64,000 bases of DNA from Clostridium sp. HBUAS56010 (GTDB lineage: Bacteria > Bacillota > Clostridia > Lachnospirales > Lachnospiraceae), in contig NZ_SULJ01000004.1 in assembly GCF_007115105.1 (NCBI RefSeq), forward strand, positions 1 through 64,000, in the 5' to 3' direction. The notes below the pieces were generated by a model that saw nothing but the letters and a program-made list of their open reading frames with translations, was not told where the DNA came from and searched no databases. Made by a program: the position numbers and the translations under genes. The stretch's first letter is position 1. Each line of letters starts with the position of its first letter. Shown piece after piece: positions 25,823-34,320 of this stretch.

Positions 25823-28006
25823 TTATGCCTTATTGGCCGATAATCGGTTAATCTCAACTTCTAAATTCTTTATATTGCCATTAAAGGTGATATCCAGGGT
25901 ACAGAAGCCGGTTTCTTCATTGATATTACAGCTGATATCATCTCCTGAGCCAAGAATTCCATTTAAAAATTCCCTTTTGGAAAGCCACTGGCTCTTTTGG
26001 CTATTGGGATTATTGGAAAAGAACTGGACAATGGAATCCTCTTTAAAATCTCCCGTTCCATGACGCAACACCCTCTCAATATAGGTAGTCACCTGTGTTT
26101 TATAAATCGGCTCAAACATGGAACCATCAGACATTAAGTTCCTTGCCTTGTAGATCATGATCTTTGTTATATTATTTCCTTTATAAGAAGCATTCTCCGA
26201 ACTGAATATAAAACCAAAATTCTTCCGGTTAATGTCATTTTTAATAGAATTGGTAAATCCGGTGATTTCCTTTGCCATAGTGGTGCAGGCAATCAGTCCA
26301 TGATCATCGGCTTCAATGTCAAACCTCACTCCTGGCAGTTCCATATCCAGTCTGACTCCAGGACCAAATTTTGACTTTAAGTATTCTGAACACTGATAAG
26401 CAGCCACGATTCCGGCAGCCACATAGGCAGCGCCCACATAGACACCATCGATCCACAGCTTCATAATATCTTCTTTTTCTTTTGAAAGCTCTGCTACCTG
26501 ATTTTCTCCCACTATCATCCGGCTGTCCAGAATGACCCCGGACTTGTCCTTTGGAATAATTGTATAGTTAGGCAGGCAGGGAATAGCAAATTCACTGAAT
26601 TCTTTTCCCATCAGTGCTGCACAGCGGTCCTCATATCTGGTGATTCCTTCTGTAGCCAAAGCATTGAAAGTTGTACTGTCATCCGCTTCGTAAGAAAAGA
26701 AACATTGTACTTTATAATCTTTAAAGACATCCAGAAGCCGGATTAAGGATTCCACGCTGTTGGTATCGTTCTTTTCCGTCTTGGCATTTCCCTTAAACCG
26801 TTCTCTTGTCAGCTTCATTTTACTATTCTGATCCAGAGATACATTCGGTACAACAGCGTACCATACGGTGTTCGTAAAATCATTTTTCCCATTAACTGTA
26901 GTCAGGTATGTAATCAGCCGTGGAATGTTACTGCTCTTTGCCAGCATCTCATTGGATACATTCGTTACCAGCATAGATGGACGCATTCCTTTTAATTTCT
27001 TTGGATATTGTTCAAAATAGCACCAGATACCCAGCAGGCTTTCAATCAGAGGCTTTACAGTTTTAATAAAAGCATCCTTGGATTCCTTATAAAATTCAAG
27101 ATACGAATTATAATTGGAAACTTCTGACGCGATGTCAATGCTGCTCTCCATCGTAGACGACAGCGGGCAGAAGGTTCTTGCTACCAAGGCTCCCACATAA
27201 TCATTATTTTCTTCATTTAAAGCTTCATAGTCGTCCTTCAACGCTTCGATCAGCCCGGTGTTCACATTATCATCAATGGTTGTCAACGCTGTTGTCTCAA
27301 CTTTAGGTGCCTCTAAGACCCTCAGTTCCCCCTGCTCTCCCATGCTTAAAACACCTAACGCCAGCGGGGTATTGTCCTTTTTATCCCCTCCGTCTCCCAG
27401 GAGAAGTCTGGTCTTAATATCCTCAATTGCCAGAGGGAGCAAAGCCATAACATTGTTATAATTAGCACTCGCCTCTTCAAACATGACATTCAGCTTATCC
27501 CCTAAATCTTTCTTTTTGGGATCTTCTTCATCCAGTTTGGCGTATTCTCCATATGTATACTGCAGTTCCTTTCGGTTCTGTTTAATGGCATCCATGACTT
27601 TTTTCGGAGAAATCATATCCGTAAGTTTTTCGAACTTGAAATCCACATTGATGGTTCCCTCGGAGCGCTTGGTTTCCACCATGGACATCAGCATTCCCAT
27701 GAATTCATTCTGCCTGTTCAACGGAATCTCCGTCAGCATTTCTTCCGGTACCTGCTCCGGCTTATCAAGCTGATAGGCCACCTTCTGGTTATTGGCATTG
27801 TAATAGCAATATACCGTTGGAGCAAACTTCTCTAAAAGTTCATCAAAGCTGCGAACCATTAAGTGATCATTGATTTCCTTAATCTTGTCATCAGACAAGC
27901 TTTCTACTCCTCTGACATCCCCTACTAAAGTTAATAAATCCAGTTTTTCCGGATTAATGACCTCCATGAGCATTGTCCGGTTTGTCTGCTTTATTACGTT
28001 TCCCAT
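25823..28006 (-). CDS. Contractile sheath protein, TssB- and TssC-like parts in one chain
   Basis: 727 residues, soluble. Near 118-150 it has I-N-V-D-F-K-F-E-K-L-T-D-M-I-S-P-K-K-V and NRKELQ, like the core of TssB/VipA small sheath subunits. Residues 260-720 follow the TssC/VipB layout: a helical region, AIPCLPNYTIIPKDKSGVIL, a Gly/Ala-rich GVYVGAAYVAAGIVAAYQ, YIERVLRHGTGDFKEDSI and the C-terminal beta segment LDITFNGNIKNLEVEIN. In T6SS these are two proteins. A single large sheath is the arrangement of phages and extracellular CIS. Family match is by eye, so the exact class is uncertain. Confidence 0.75.
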   Translation of the reverse strand: MGNVIKQTNRTMLMEVINPEKLDLLTLVGDVRGVESLSDDKIKEINDHLMVRSFDELLEKFAPTVYCYYNANNQKVAYQLDKPEQVPEEMLTEIPLNRQNEFMGMLMSMVETKRSEGTINVDFKFEKLTDMISPKKVMDAIKQNRKELQYTYGEYAKLDEEDPKKKDLGDKLNVMFEEASANYNNVMALLPLAIEDIKTRLLLGDGGDKKDNTPLALGVLSMGEQGELRVLEAPKVETTALTTIDDNVNTGLIEALKDDYEALNEENNDYVGALVARTFCPLSSTMESSIDIASEVSNYNSYLEFYKESKDAFIKTVKPLIESLLGIWCYFEQYPKKLKGMRPSMLVTNVSNEMLAKSSNIPRLITYLTTVNGKNDFTNTVWYAVVPNVSLDQNSKMKLTRERFKGNAKTEKNDTNSVESLIRLLDVFKDYKVQCFFSYEADDSTTFNALATEGITRYEDRCAALMGKEFSEFAIPCLPNYTIIPKDKSGVILDSRMIVGENQVAELSKEKEDIMKLWIDGVYVGAAYVAAGIVAAYQCSEYLKSKFGPGVRLDMELPGVRFDIEADDHGLIACTTMAKEITGFTNSIKNDINRKNFGFIFSSENASYKGNNITKIMIYKARNLMSDGSMFEPIYKTQVTTYIERVLRHGTGDFKEDSIVQFFSNNPNSQKSQWLSKREFLNGILGSGDDISCNINEETGFCTLDITFNGNIKNLEVEINRLSANKA

Positions 28007-28047
28007 ATTGCTAATTCCTCCTTTGTTATCTATCTGAAAGGATGTTG

Positions 28048-29892
28048 CTATGATTTCCTCTCACTTGGCTTTAAATTTTTATAATGAATCTCCATCTCTG
28101 TAGATTCATCTTCAAAAGTAATGGTGATCTTTTCGTTATAAAATACCGGGTATCCCATACCCTTTTTCAAAATTTCCATTCCTCTCAGTACGGTACATCG
28201 CTCTGATTGGTCCATAATGATTACGGAATTGTCAGGTCCAGGATAAATGATGATATCCTCTTCTCCAATCCTTCCAAGTTTAATCTTGCAGGAAGTAAGA
28301 ATCTGACCAAGGGTCATCCGCCCACTGTTTCTGCCAAAAAGCGTATACGTCTGGGGAGGTACATCCCGGCCATCTGCAGTTCTCACCACATACATATTGA
28401 ATTTACCGGAATAGGTACAGGTTTTGGTCTTCATCTTGACCGGTTCTTTTGAAGGCGGTGACTGCGCCACATAGATGACTGCAGCGTTCTTTTTCTTTAT
28501 CCACCAAAACACAATAAGAATCAATACCAACCCAAGCACTCCCATAATCGCCCACAGCGGACGATAATCCGGTTCCGGCTCCGGTACTGGGTCTGGCGGT
28601 GGAAGGAGCTTTACATTCACCGGCTCTATAGTCCCATAGCGCTCTGCAAAACTGCTGGAATCAATTTCAACAGAAAGTTCTTTGAGCCCATCTATGGGAA
28701 GAGAAAAGGGAATACTTCCTCCGCTTATTTTTTCTGTTTTTAAAACATCATTGACACGGAAAGATACCTCCTGCCCCTCATAATAAGGAGTGTTCCACAG
28801 GTTTTCATTCTTGCCTCCGGAATCTTCTAACCAAATTTTCAGATCTACATAGTGATTATAAACCGGGGGAATATTTGCCTTTCTGTCCTTATCTCCTTCT
28901 GTTACAGCAGAAGCCTGTTCTTCCAGACGATAAGTGGTATCAACTACCGGTTGAGCTGCATACTCCACTGTCATATATGCTTCCACCCCCGCCAGATCCG
29001 GTGTCTGAAACCGGACATCTACGGTGTCTGCAGCTGGTCTGGTCATATCGACTACCGCAAAATTCTGCCCGCTTGTAATATGACCTTCCTCCGCAGAATA
29101 ATCTGCTGCCACGTTCTGAAGCCCTTGACTTGAGGTCAGCATAATCTTTACATGTTCTGCTCCTGGAGAAGGCAGTTCCACATGAAGACTTCCTCCATTT
29201 CCATCTGTTACTCCCACTGATCTTTTAGGGATTTTCATCCGGTCATATAAAATACGGTTCATAATCTGTACAAGGGTACCTGATTGCCCCTGCCAGTAAA
29301 TGGCTCCATCTGTCATCTCGGCACCATCAAAAATATGCATATGCGGATCATTTAATTCACTGCCTACAGCAACAATATATATTTTAATTCCAGCGTCTTT
29401 TGCTCTTTTTATTGCATCTGAATACAAAATTCGTGAAGACTCTTTTGCCTGTTGCCCGGGCATATCAATCTCCCCATCTGTTACCATGATAATACTCCGC
29501 CCCACATCTTGTTCATTTGAAAAAAGTCCAACTGCCTGATTAAGTCCCTCTCCAGCATTGGTGTAACCCTTGTATTCGATTGTAGAGAGTTGAGCTTCCA
29601 TCTGTCCCATCTCAGAATTAATTGGAACAACTGACTGAACTCTTGTGTTATAAGACACCAGCCCAGCTTTATAATTTGTTGGCAGACTATAAATTATCTG
29701 TCTAATCCCATCAAGCGCAAGCCGATCTTTATCGTACGTATTCATAGAACCGCTAGTGTCAAGGAGAAATACCACCTCACCCTTTTTTACATTGAAGTTT
29801 TCTTTTGCTTGTTCTCCCATTGCAACCTGTGTTGCAGACAACAACACAATAAATATTCCAATGAAAAGAAAAGCTTTTTTTAACCTTCTCAT
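28048..29892 (-). CDS. Secreted, membrane-anchored von Willebrand A domain protein
   Basis: Start at 29892 with AGGAGG; an upstream in-frame start at 29958 lacks one. 614 residues: signal peptide (1-26), VWA domain (about 38-240) with a complete MIDAS (F-L-L-D-T-S-G-S-M at 43-50, G-Y-T-N-A-G, M-V-T-D-G-E), beta-rich outer domains, a membrane helix near 472-493, and a cytoplasmic C-terminus (FNMYVVRTADGRDVPPQTYT, FGRNSGRMTLGQIL) that may be a divergent FHA. It is the first gene of the CIS operon. An outer adhesion or sensing module joined to a phospho-reading tail could couple cell contact to firing; that is inference. Confidence 0.8.
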   Translation of the reverse strand: MRRLKKAFLFIGIFIVLLSATQVAMGEQAKENFNVKKGEVVFLLDTSGSMNTYDKDRLALDGIRQIIYSLPTNYKAGLVSYNTRVQSVVPINSEMGQMEAQLSTIEYKGYTNAGEGLNQAVGLFSNEQDVGRSIIMVTDGEIDMPGQQAKESSRILYSDAIKRAKDAGIKIYIVAVGSELNDPHMHIFDGAEMTDGAIYWQGQSGTLVQIMNRILYDRMKIPKRSVGVTDGNGGSLHVELPSPGAEHVKIMLTSSQGLQNVAADYSAEEGHITSGQNFAVVDMTRPAADTVDVRFQTPDLAGVEAYMTVEYAAQPVVDTTYRLEEQASAVTEGDKDRKANIPPVYNHYVDLKIWLEDSGGKNENLWNTPYYEGQEVSFRVNDVLKTEKISGGSIPFSLPIDGLKELSVEIDSSSFAERYGTIEPVNVKLLPPPDPVPEPEPDYRPLWAIMGVLGLVLILIVFWWIKKKNAAVIYVAQSPPSKEPVKMKTKTCTYSGKFNMYVVRTADGRDVPPQTYTLFGRNSGRMTLGQILTSCKIKLGRIGEEDIIIYPGPDNSVIIMDQSERCTVLRGMEILKKGMGYPVFYNEKITITFEDESTEMEIHYKNLKPSERKS

Positions 29893-29946
29893 ACTATTCC
29901 TCCTGATATATCCTGATTCACCTTTGTTTCTATTTTCCACAGAATT

Positions 29947-30007
29947 ACTATACAACAAAATTTGACAAAAAAACCATTCATGTAAGAAATAACGGGTTAC
30001 ATGTAAG
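29947..30007 (-). promoter_or_regulatory. CIS operon promoter with LytTR-type direct repeats
   Basis: A TATAGT -10 lies at 29947-29952. The -35 position (about 29970-29975, ggtttt) is poor, typical of activator-dependent promoters. Just upstream, catgtaag occurs at 29979-29986 and again at 30000-30007 (plus-strand reading), a period of exactly 21 bp. The flanking form acatgtaag is close to the AgrA half-site acagttaag, and LytTR regulators bind two half-sites 21 bp apart. A LytTR regulator gene is 1.4 kb away. The regulatory link is inference. Confidence 0.55.
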
Positions 30008-30064
30008 TTTTGGTAATAAAAAGCTCTTTTTTGTACTATACTTCTTTTATTAAAACCAAAATAA

Positions 30065-30100
30065 CAAAAAAGGAAGCACCATATATTTCATGACACTTCC
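30065..30100 (-). terminator. Terminator after the histidine kinase gene
   Basis: The minus strand reads ggaagtgtcat, a short loop, then atggtgcttcc and TTTTTT. Two of the pairs are G-T. It separates the two-component operon from the CIS promoter, so the CIS has its own transcript. Confidence 0.65.
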
Positions 30101-30107
30101 ACTTACT

Positions 30108-31415
30108 TTACTCAGTCTTTGGTTCATACAAAATAGCCTTTAATACAAACATTCCCTCTTTTTCTTCCGTCAACAAACTTCCATTATATTTTGCAGCGAC
30201 TTTTTTCATGGAACGAATTCCAAGTCCATGAATGCCCTGTTTTTTCCTGGTTTTCAGACTTCCATCCGTTTCTTTCTCTAAATTTCCATCATACCGGTTC
30301 TTCACATAAAAGAGCAGGCAGCCCCGCTCGTACTTCATTTCAACCCACATCTCCCGTTTTTCTTCTTCCACACATTCCAGCGCTTCCACCGCATTGTCAA
30401 AGGCGTTCCCCTGGAGAACACAAAGATCGGTATCTTTTATGTTCATCTCTTTGGGCAGACTGATTCTGGTATCCAGGCGGATATTTCTTTTATGAGACTC
30501 CCGGTACAGATGGTTCACCAGGGAATCTACCACCAGATTGCCTGTCCATTCCTCTAAATACTCTTTTTTTACCGTGTCCCCAATCAACTGGTCCAGAACC
30601 GCTAACAGCCTGTCCCTTTCATTTTGTTTTACCAGTTCCCGGATATAAATTAATTTTTGCTTCAAATCATGACGCTTAGTACGAAGCTCCATGGTTTCTT
30701 GTTCTTCCAACTGCTTTTGCTGTCTGAATAAATTCATCTGTTTGATATACATGTCCTGATTTTTCTTGATTCTCGCCTCTTCCACCCGAATTAAATAGGC
30801 AGGATAAACCAGTAAATGAAGCAGAATCATTCCTACGGTTCCAAAAAACAGCCAGTAGAGATGTTCCCTGCAAGGAGAAACACCCTGCTCTGCAGATATA
30901 AAAAAAGTAAAATAAACGGTCATGGCAGCCATAAAGGGAAGGATTATAAATATCCCCTTTTCCATGGATTCTTTCGCAGCACCCTTAACCTTTATATACT
31001 GTGCAATTAACAAAACTACGAAAAGGAGACATAACCTGGATGCCCACAGAGAAATACGAAGCAGGAAGTCCCGTTCTCCTGCCAACATGGTGATTCCAAG
31101 CATGAAAAGCAGGTCTAAAAGCTGCCATATTGATACAAACAGGGCAGGAAAGGTAAGCCTCTTCCAAAGAGCAGAAGTATATCCAATCGCACCAATGAGC
31201 CCCATCGCCACCAAAGTGCAGAGCATATAAAAACCGGGAAATCTCCATGATATATTCCGTGCCGCATAAATTTGCCATAAAAAGAAAAGCAGCCAGCCTG
31301 CTGCCCCTCTTTCCATCTCTTTTTCCGTTAAAAATATATTTAAATAATATTTGGCAATCACCGTTCCAAGCATGGCAAAACAGAGATTCCCCGCTGTTAA
31401 TAGTGCTTCATTCAT
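30108..31415 (-). CDS. AgrC-like GHKL sensor histidine kinase
   Basis: The start at 31415 overlaps the regulator stop (ATGA); a start four codons earlier is possible. The N-terminal 210 residues hold six or seven membrane helices. Then comes a coiled-coil linker, the phospho-acceptor motif R-T-K-R-H-D-L-K-Q-K, and a GHKL ATPase with N-box LQGNAFDNAVEALE and G-box GIHGLGIRSM. This is the layout of peptide-sensing AgrC/ComD kinases. No autoinducer peptide or AgrB protease gene was seen nearby, so the signal is unknown. Confidence 0.85.
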   Translation of the reverse strand: MNEALLTAGNLCFAMLGTVIAKYYLNIFLTEKEMERGAAGWLLFFLWQIYAARNISWRFPGFYMLCTLVAMGLIGAIGYTSALWKRLTFPALFVSIWQLLDLLFMLGITMLAGERDFLLRISLWASRLCLLFVVLLIAQYIKVKGAAKESMEKGIFIILPFMAAMTVYFTFFISAEQGVSPCREHLYWLFFGTVGMILLHLLVYPAYLIRVEEARIKKNQDMYIKQMNLFRQQKQLEEQETMELRTKRHDLKQKLIYIRELVKQNERDRLLAVLDQLIGDTVKKEYLEEWTGNLVVDSLVNHLYRESHKRNIRLDTRISLPKEMNIKDTDLCVLQGNAFDNAVEALECVEEEKREMWVEMKYERGCLLFYVKNRYDGNLEKETDGSLKTRKKQGIHGLGIRSMKKVAAKYNGSLLTEEKEGMFVLKAILYEPKTE

Positions 31416-32134
31416 ACATGGCACCATTCCATTGCTTCATATAGATTCACTTCCACCTCTTTCTTCCGGCTTCGGCTGACCGGGAGGCAGATTCCATCCA
31501 TTAATTCCACAATCTCTGCTGAGAATCTGGCAATATAACAAAAACTGACCAGATAGGATTTATGTATCCGTACAAATCTCATCTGCTGACCCTTTAATTC
31601 CTCTTCAATGGTCTCCAGATTCTTATAAAGTCTGTAGCGGCCGCAATTGCAGACAATCTCCGTCATCCGTCCCTTGCTTTCAAAATATACAACTTCTTTT
31701 AACAAAACCTTATAATCGGCTCTGTCATAGCGAAACCGGTAATACTGGTCTTCTCTCCCGATCATCTTTAAAATGTAATTAAAAATGTCGGTAAATTCTT
31801 CTTTGTTGACCGGCTTCACAAGAAAACCAATCGGAGTTGCTAAAAATGTTTCTTTCATGTAACTTTCGTGAGATGTCACAAAAACCATCTGTGCGGTTCT
31901 GTCCACTTCACGAATCTTCTTTGCGGCTGACAGTCCGCTTAACTGTTTCATTTCGATATCCATAAAAATAATATCAAAACGCTTTCCTCTCATCACTGCT
32001 CTTACAATCTCTTCCCCATCTGCATAGGTATGAATCTCTAAGTTTACCCCGTTTTCGTACCCTAAATCCAGCAGATCTTTTTCCATTTCCAACAGCAGTA
32101 GATGGTCATCATCGCACACACCAATTTCCAACAT
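31412..32134 (-). CDS. LytTR-family response regulator (AgrA-like)
   Basis: Start at 32134, with GGAGGGAAGG upstream, is preferred over 32167. The 240-residue protein has a receiver domain (EIGVCDDDHLLLLEME, FDIIFMDIEM with the phospho-Asp, VFVTSHESYMKE) and a C-terminal LytTR DNA-binding domain (V-V-Y-F-E-S-K-G-R, MRFVRIHKSYLVSFCYIA). LytTR regulators bind paired direct repeats with a 21-bp period; such a pair is found in the CIS promoter. It is translationally coupled to the kinase. The likely target is the CIS operon. Confidence 0.9.
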   Translation of the reverse strand: MLEIGVCDDDHLLLLEMEKDLLDLGYENGVNLEIHTYADGEEIVRAVMRGKRFDIIFMDIEMKQLSGLSAAKKIREVDRTAQMVFVTSHESYMKETFLATPIGFLVKPVNKEEFTDIFNYILKMIGREDQYYRFRYDRADYKVLLKEVVYFESKGRMTEIVCNCGRYRLYKNLETIEEELKGQQMRFVRIHKSYLVSFCYIARFSAEIVELMDGICLPVSRSRKKEVEVNLYEAMEWCHV

Positions 32135-32167
32135 GGCCTTCCCTCCTACTATTATGTAATGCTTCAA

Positions 32168-32541
32168 AAACGCCTTTTAAATTTCCTCCGCTTACAACCT
32201 TTGTCCAATGGATTATAACTTTTTATAGCTTTGTAACCTTTCTATTAACCTTTTCAGCATATAATGAAATTCCAGTTTTTTCAACCCAAGTGCTAAAATT
32301 CGACACTTTAAGTGCCAAAATTTGCACATTCATTTTCTTTTGTGGTTCATAATGATAAGTCTTTTCAATAACCCAAGCCTATATTTCTACACGGAAAAGG
32401 CTCTGATTTATTAGACACTGGTGCTGACAGGCTGCCACTTTTGTGACACCTTCTTTATAAAATCTTCCTCATTGCATTACACTTTTATGATATAATCAAC
32501 TTACAAGCTGGATTTTAACGAACGAACAAGGGGGAATTTTA
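32168..32541. other. Divergent intergenic region with tandem 22-bp repeats
   Basis: It serves the regulator gene (minus) and the AlkZ-related gene (plus). A minus-strand TATAAT lies around 32215, and a plus-strand TATAAT at 32491-32496. Between them, aagtgctaaaatt at 32288 and aagtgccaaaatt at 32310 form an imperfect tandem repeat with period 22. Each unit is itself roughly dyadic (GTGC/GCAC). This may be an operator; the regulator is unknown. Confidence 0.45.
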
Positions 32542-32544
32542 TTG

Positions 32545-33249
32545 ATGCAAAAACAGATTCAACATTATAATGATTTTATTGAAACACTGTTAAATGCCGG
32601 ATTTTCTATGGGTGGAGGAAACACAGAAGACATCTATTCTGTGGTTGACTGGGGCTGGAAACAACAGCCGCCCTATGAAACACCGGTTCGCTGGCATAAC
32701 GGAGATCCGGATACAGACCCATGGGAATGGAGAATCCGGGTTTTGGAAGAACGGGATGACATCGCCTATGCCAAAGTATTTTTCAAAAAAAGCGGATATA
32801 TTACCAGACAATGGGCTCCTTATTTTCTTGCAGTCCGCAGAGGGAACCAGACTTTAGAGGAGGAATACCAGGCGGGGAAAATCAGCAGTTATGCAAAACG
32901 TATTTACACCATCTTTTCTGATCACGAATGTGTGCCGTTACATTCCATCAAGGAACTTGCCGGATTTGGCAAAGAAGAAAAGTCACAATTTGAACGGGGA
33001 TTGACAGAATTGCAGATGAAGATGTATTTAACTATGTGCGGAAGGCAGCAGAAGCGATCTCAATCAGGAGAAGAATACGGCTGGTCCTCTACGGTCTTTT
33101 GTACCACAGAGCATTTCTGGGGAGAAGATGTTTTTAAAGAGTCCGAAAAGATCAGCGCAGAAGATGCAGTCTCTAAAATCAGGGAGCAGATTCTTACCCT
33201 CAATCCAGGCGCAGAACTAAAAAAAATATTAAAGTTTATTAAAGGATAA
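32545..33249 (+). CDS. AlkZ-related protein (winged-helix type), function unknown
   Basis: About 234 residues, soluble. ATG at 32545 with GGGGGA upstream; a TTG one codon earlier is possible. Motifs: FSMGGGNTEDIYSVVDWGW, DPDTDPWEWRIRVLEERDDI, KKSGYITRQWAPYFLAVRRG and a winged-helix-like stretch LHSIKELAGFGKEEKSQFER. The family is often annotated as related to AlkZ DNA glycosylases because of the W-E-W-R and winged-helix parts, but the catalytic residues are not evident. Convergent to a PAAR-like gene 19 bases away. Confidence 0.6.
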   Translation: MQKQIQHYNDFIETLLNAGFSMGGGNTEDIYSVVDWGWKQQPPYETPVRWHNGDPDTDPWEWRIRVLEERDDIAYAKVFFKKSGYITRQWAPYFLAVRRGNQTLEEEYQAGKISSYAKRIYTIFSDHECVPLHSIKELAGFGKEEKSQFERGLTELQMKMYLTMCGRQQKRSQSGEEYGWSSTVFCTTEHFWGEDVFKESEKISAEDAVSKIREQILTLNPGAELKKILKFIKG

Positions 33250-33268
33250 GAATCTGATCCTATCCCCA

Positions 33269-33595
33269 TCAAAGAGAATCAATCCGGATCACACCTCCGC
33301 AAAGACAGGACAAGACACTGGTGTTATAAAGCACTGCTTCCCCATTGATCTTATGTTCTTTGTCTTTCATCAGCCAGGGAATCAAAACAACGGGAACACA
33401 TGGCTGTGGAGGTGTCATCCGGCTGCAGGTTCCAAAACAGGTAAAATTAATTCCTGGTTTATAATCCATAACCGTTGCCAGCTTCTTCCCCTCTGCCTCC
33501 CTGCCATGATTGGCAGACACCTTCAGACAGCACCCACAACTGCCCATGGAACACTTTAATGTAACTCCCTCCGTTACTTCAAACTTATCACTCAT
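33269..33595 (-). CDS. Stand-alone PAAR-like (DUF4280-type) protein
   Basis: 108 residues, nearly all domain: VTEGVTLKCSMGSCGCCLKV, KPGINFTCFGTCSRMTPPQP, CVPVVLIPW and V-L-Y-N-T-S-V-L-S-C-L-C-G-G-V-I-R-I. This is the textbook DUF4280 layout and is shorter than the two long PAAR-like proteins of the CIS locus. It lies outside the CIS operon, beyond the regulator. It could cap the same spike or belong to a CIS encoded elsewhere. Confidence 0.8.
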   Translation of the reverse strand: MSDKFEVTEGVTLKCSMGSCGCCLKVSANHGREAEGKKLATVMDYKPGINFTCFGTCSRMTPPQPCVPVVLIPWLMKDKEHKINGEAVLYNTSVLSCLCGGVIRIDSL

Positions 33596-33785
33596 CGAAT
33601 GTACCTCTCTTACCTTTGTTTCTATTATTCTTCAAATCCTGCAGTGATGAATCCTGCAATGATCCTGATTACAATATATACCATTTTAGGAAAAAAAGGA
33701 GCATCATGTATAAAATAACCGTTTATATGTAATAACAGGTAAGTTTTAACATAAAATATACCAATGATTGATATAGGAGACGCTT

Positions 33786-34250
33786 ATGAATGAAAACACA
33801 AAAAAGTTCATTGCCTTTCTTTTACTCCCTCTTGTAGCAGGTGGAGTATCCGGATTTCTCTCACGAAACAGCATGAACTTATACAGTACCTTAAACTTAC
33901 CCTCCATCTCTCCCCCAGGCTGGCTGTTTCCAATTGTCTGGACCATTCTATACATACTTATGGGAATCAGTTCCTATCTGATTGCTACCTCTTCCTCTCC
34001 AATGAGACAGGGCGCATTGTTGATCTATGGCATCCAGCTGTTCCTTAATTTTATCTGGAGCCCCATCTTCTTTGGACTGAGAAATTATCTGGTGGCATTT
34101 CTTGTGCTTCTGATTTTGTGGTATTTTATTGTCAGAATGATCCGTGCCTTTCTTCCCATTAACAGGACTGCTGCTCTGCTCCAGATTCCTTATCTTCTGT
34201 GGGTCACTTTTGCCGGATTTTTAAATCTTGCAATTGTTGTTTTAAATTGA
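33786..34250 (+). CDS. tspO: TspO/MBR family membrane protein
   Basis: 154 residues with five membrane helices. It has the TspO signature PSISPPGWLFPIVWTILYIL and the later L-Q-L/F-L-N-F-I-W-S-P-I-F-F-G-L-R. TspO proteins bind tetrapyrroles and are linked to stress and porphyrin handling. AGGAGA precedes the start. It stands alone and ends at a bidirectional terminator. Confidence 0.9.
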   Translation: MNENTKKFIAFLLLPLVAGGVSGFLSRNSMNLYSTLNLPSISPPGWLFPIVWTILYILMGISSYLIATSSSPMRQGALLIYGIQLFLNFIWSPIFFGLRNYLVAFLVLLILWYFIVRMIRAFLPINRTAALLQIPYLLWVTFAGFLNLAIVVLN

Positions 34251-34280
34251 CAGCTCTGATATAATTAGAATCCTTTAAGA

Positions 34281-34320
34281 AAAAGGACTGGCGGATGTGA
34301 TCCGTCAGTCCTTTTTTTAA
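34281..34320. terminator. Bidirectional terminator between tspO and the purine permease gene
   Basis: The stem aaaaggactggcgga-tgtga-tccgtcagtcctttt has A and T runs on both sides, with one G-T pair. It ends tspO on the plus strand and the purine operon on the minus strand, overlapping the permease stop. Confidence 0.9.

Noticed and set aside
14282-29892. The locus as an ordinary prophage
   Set aside because: No capsid, terminase, portal, lysis or integrase genes were found, and PP2C, FHA and VWA genes are not phage functions.
29961-29966. Plus-strand TTGACA as a promoter
   Set aside because: No plus-strand -10 at suitable spacing, and only minus-strand genes follow nearby.
33700-33785. LytTR site upstream of tspO
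   Set aside because: A caggtaag piece resembles the half-site in the CIS promoter, but the second half-site is not 21 bp away.
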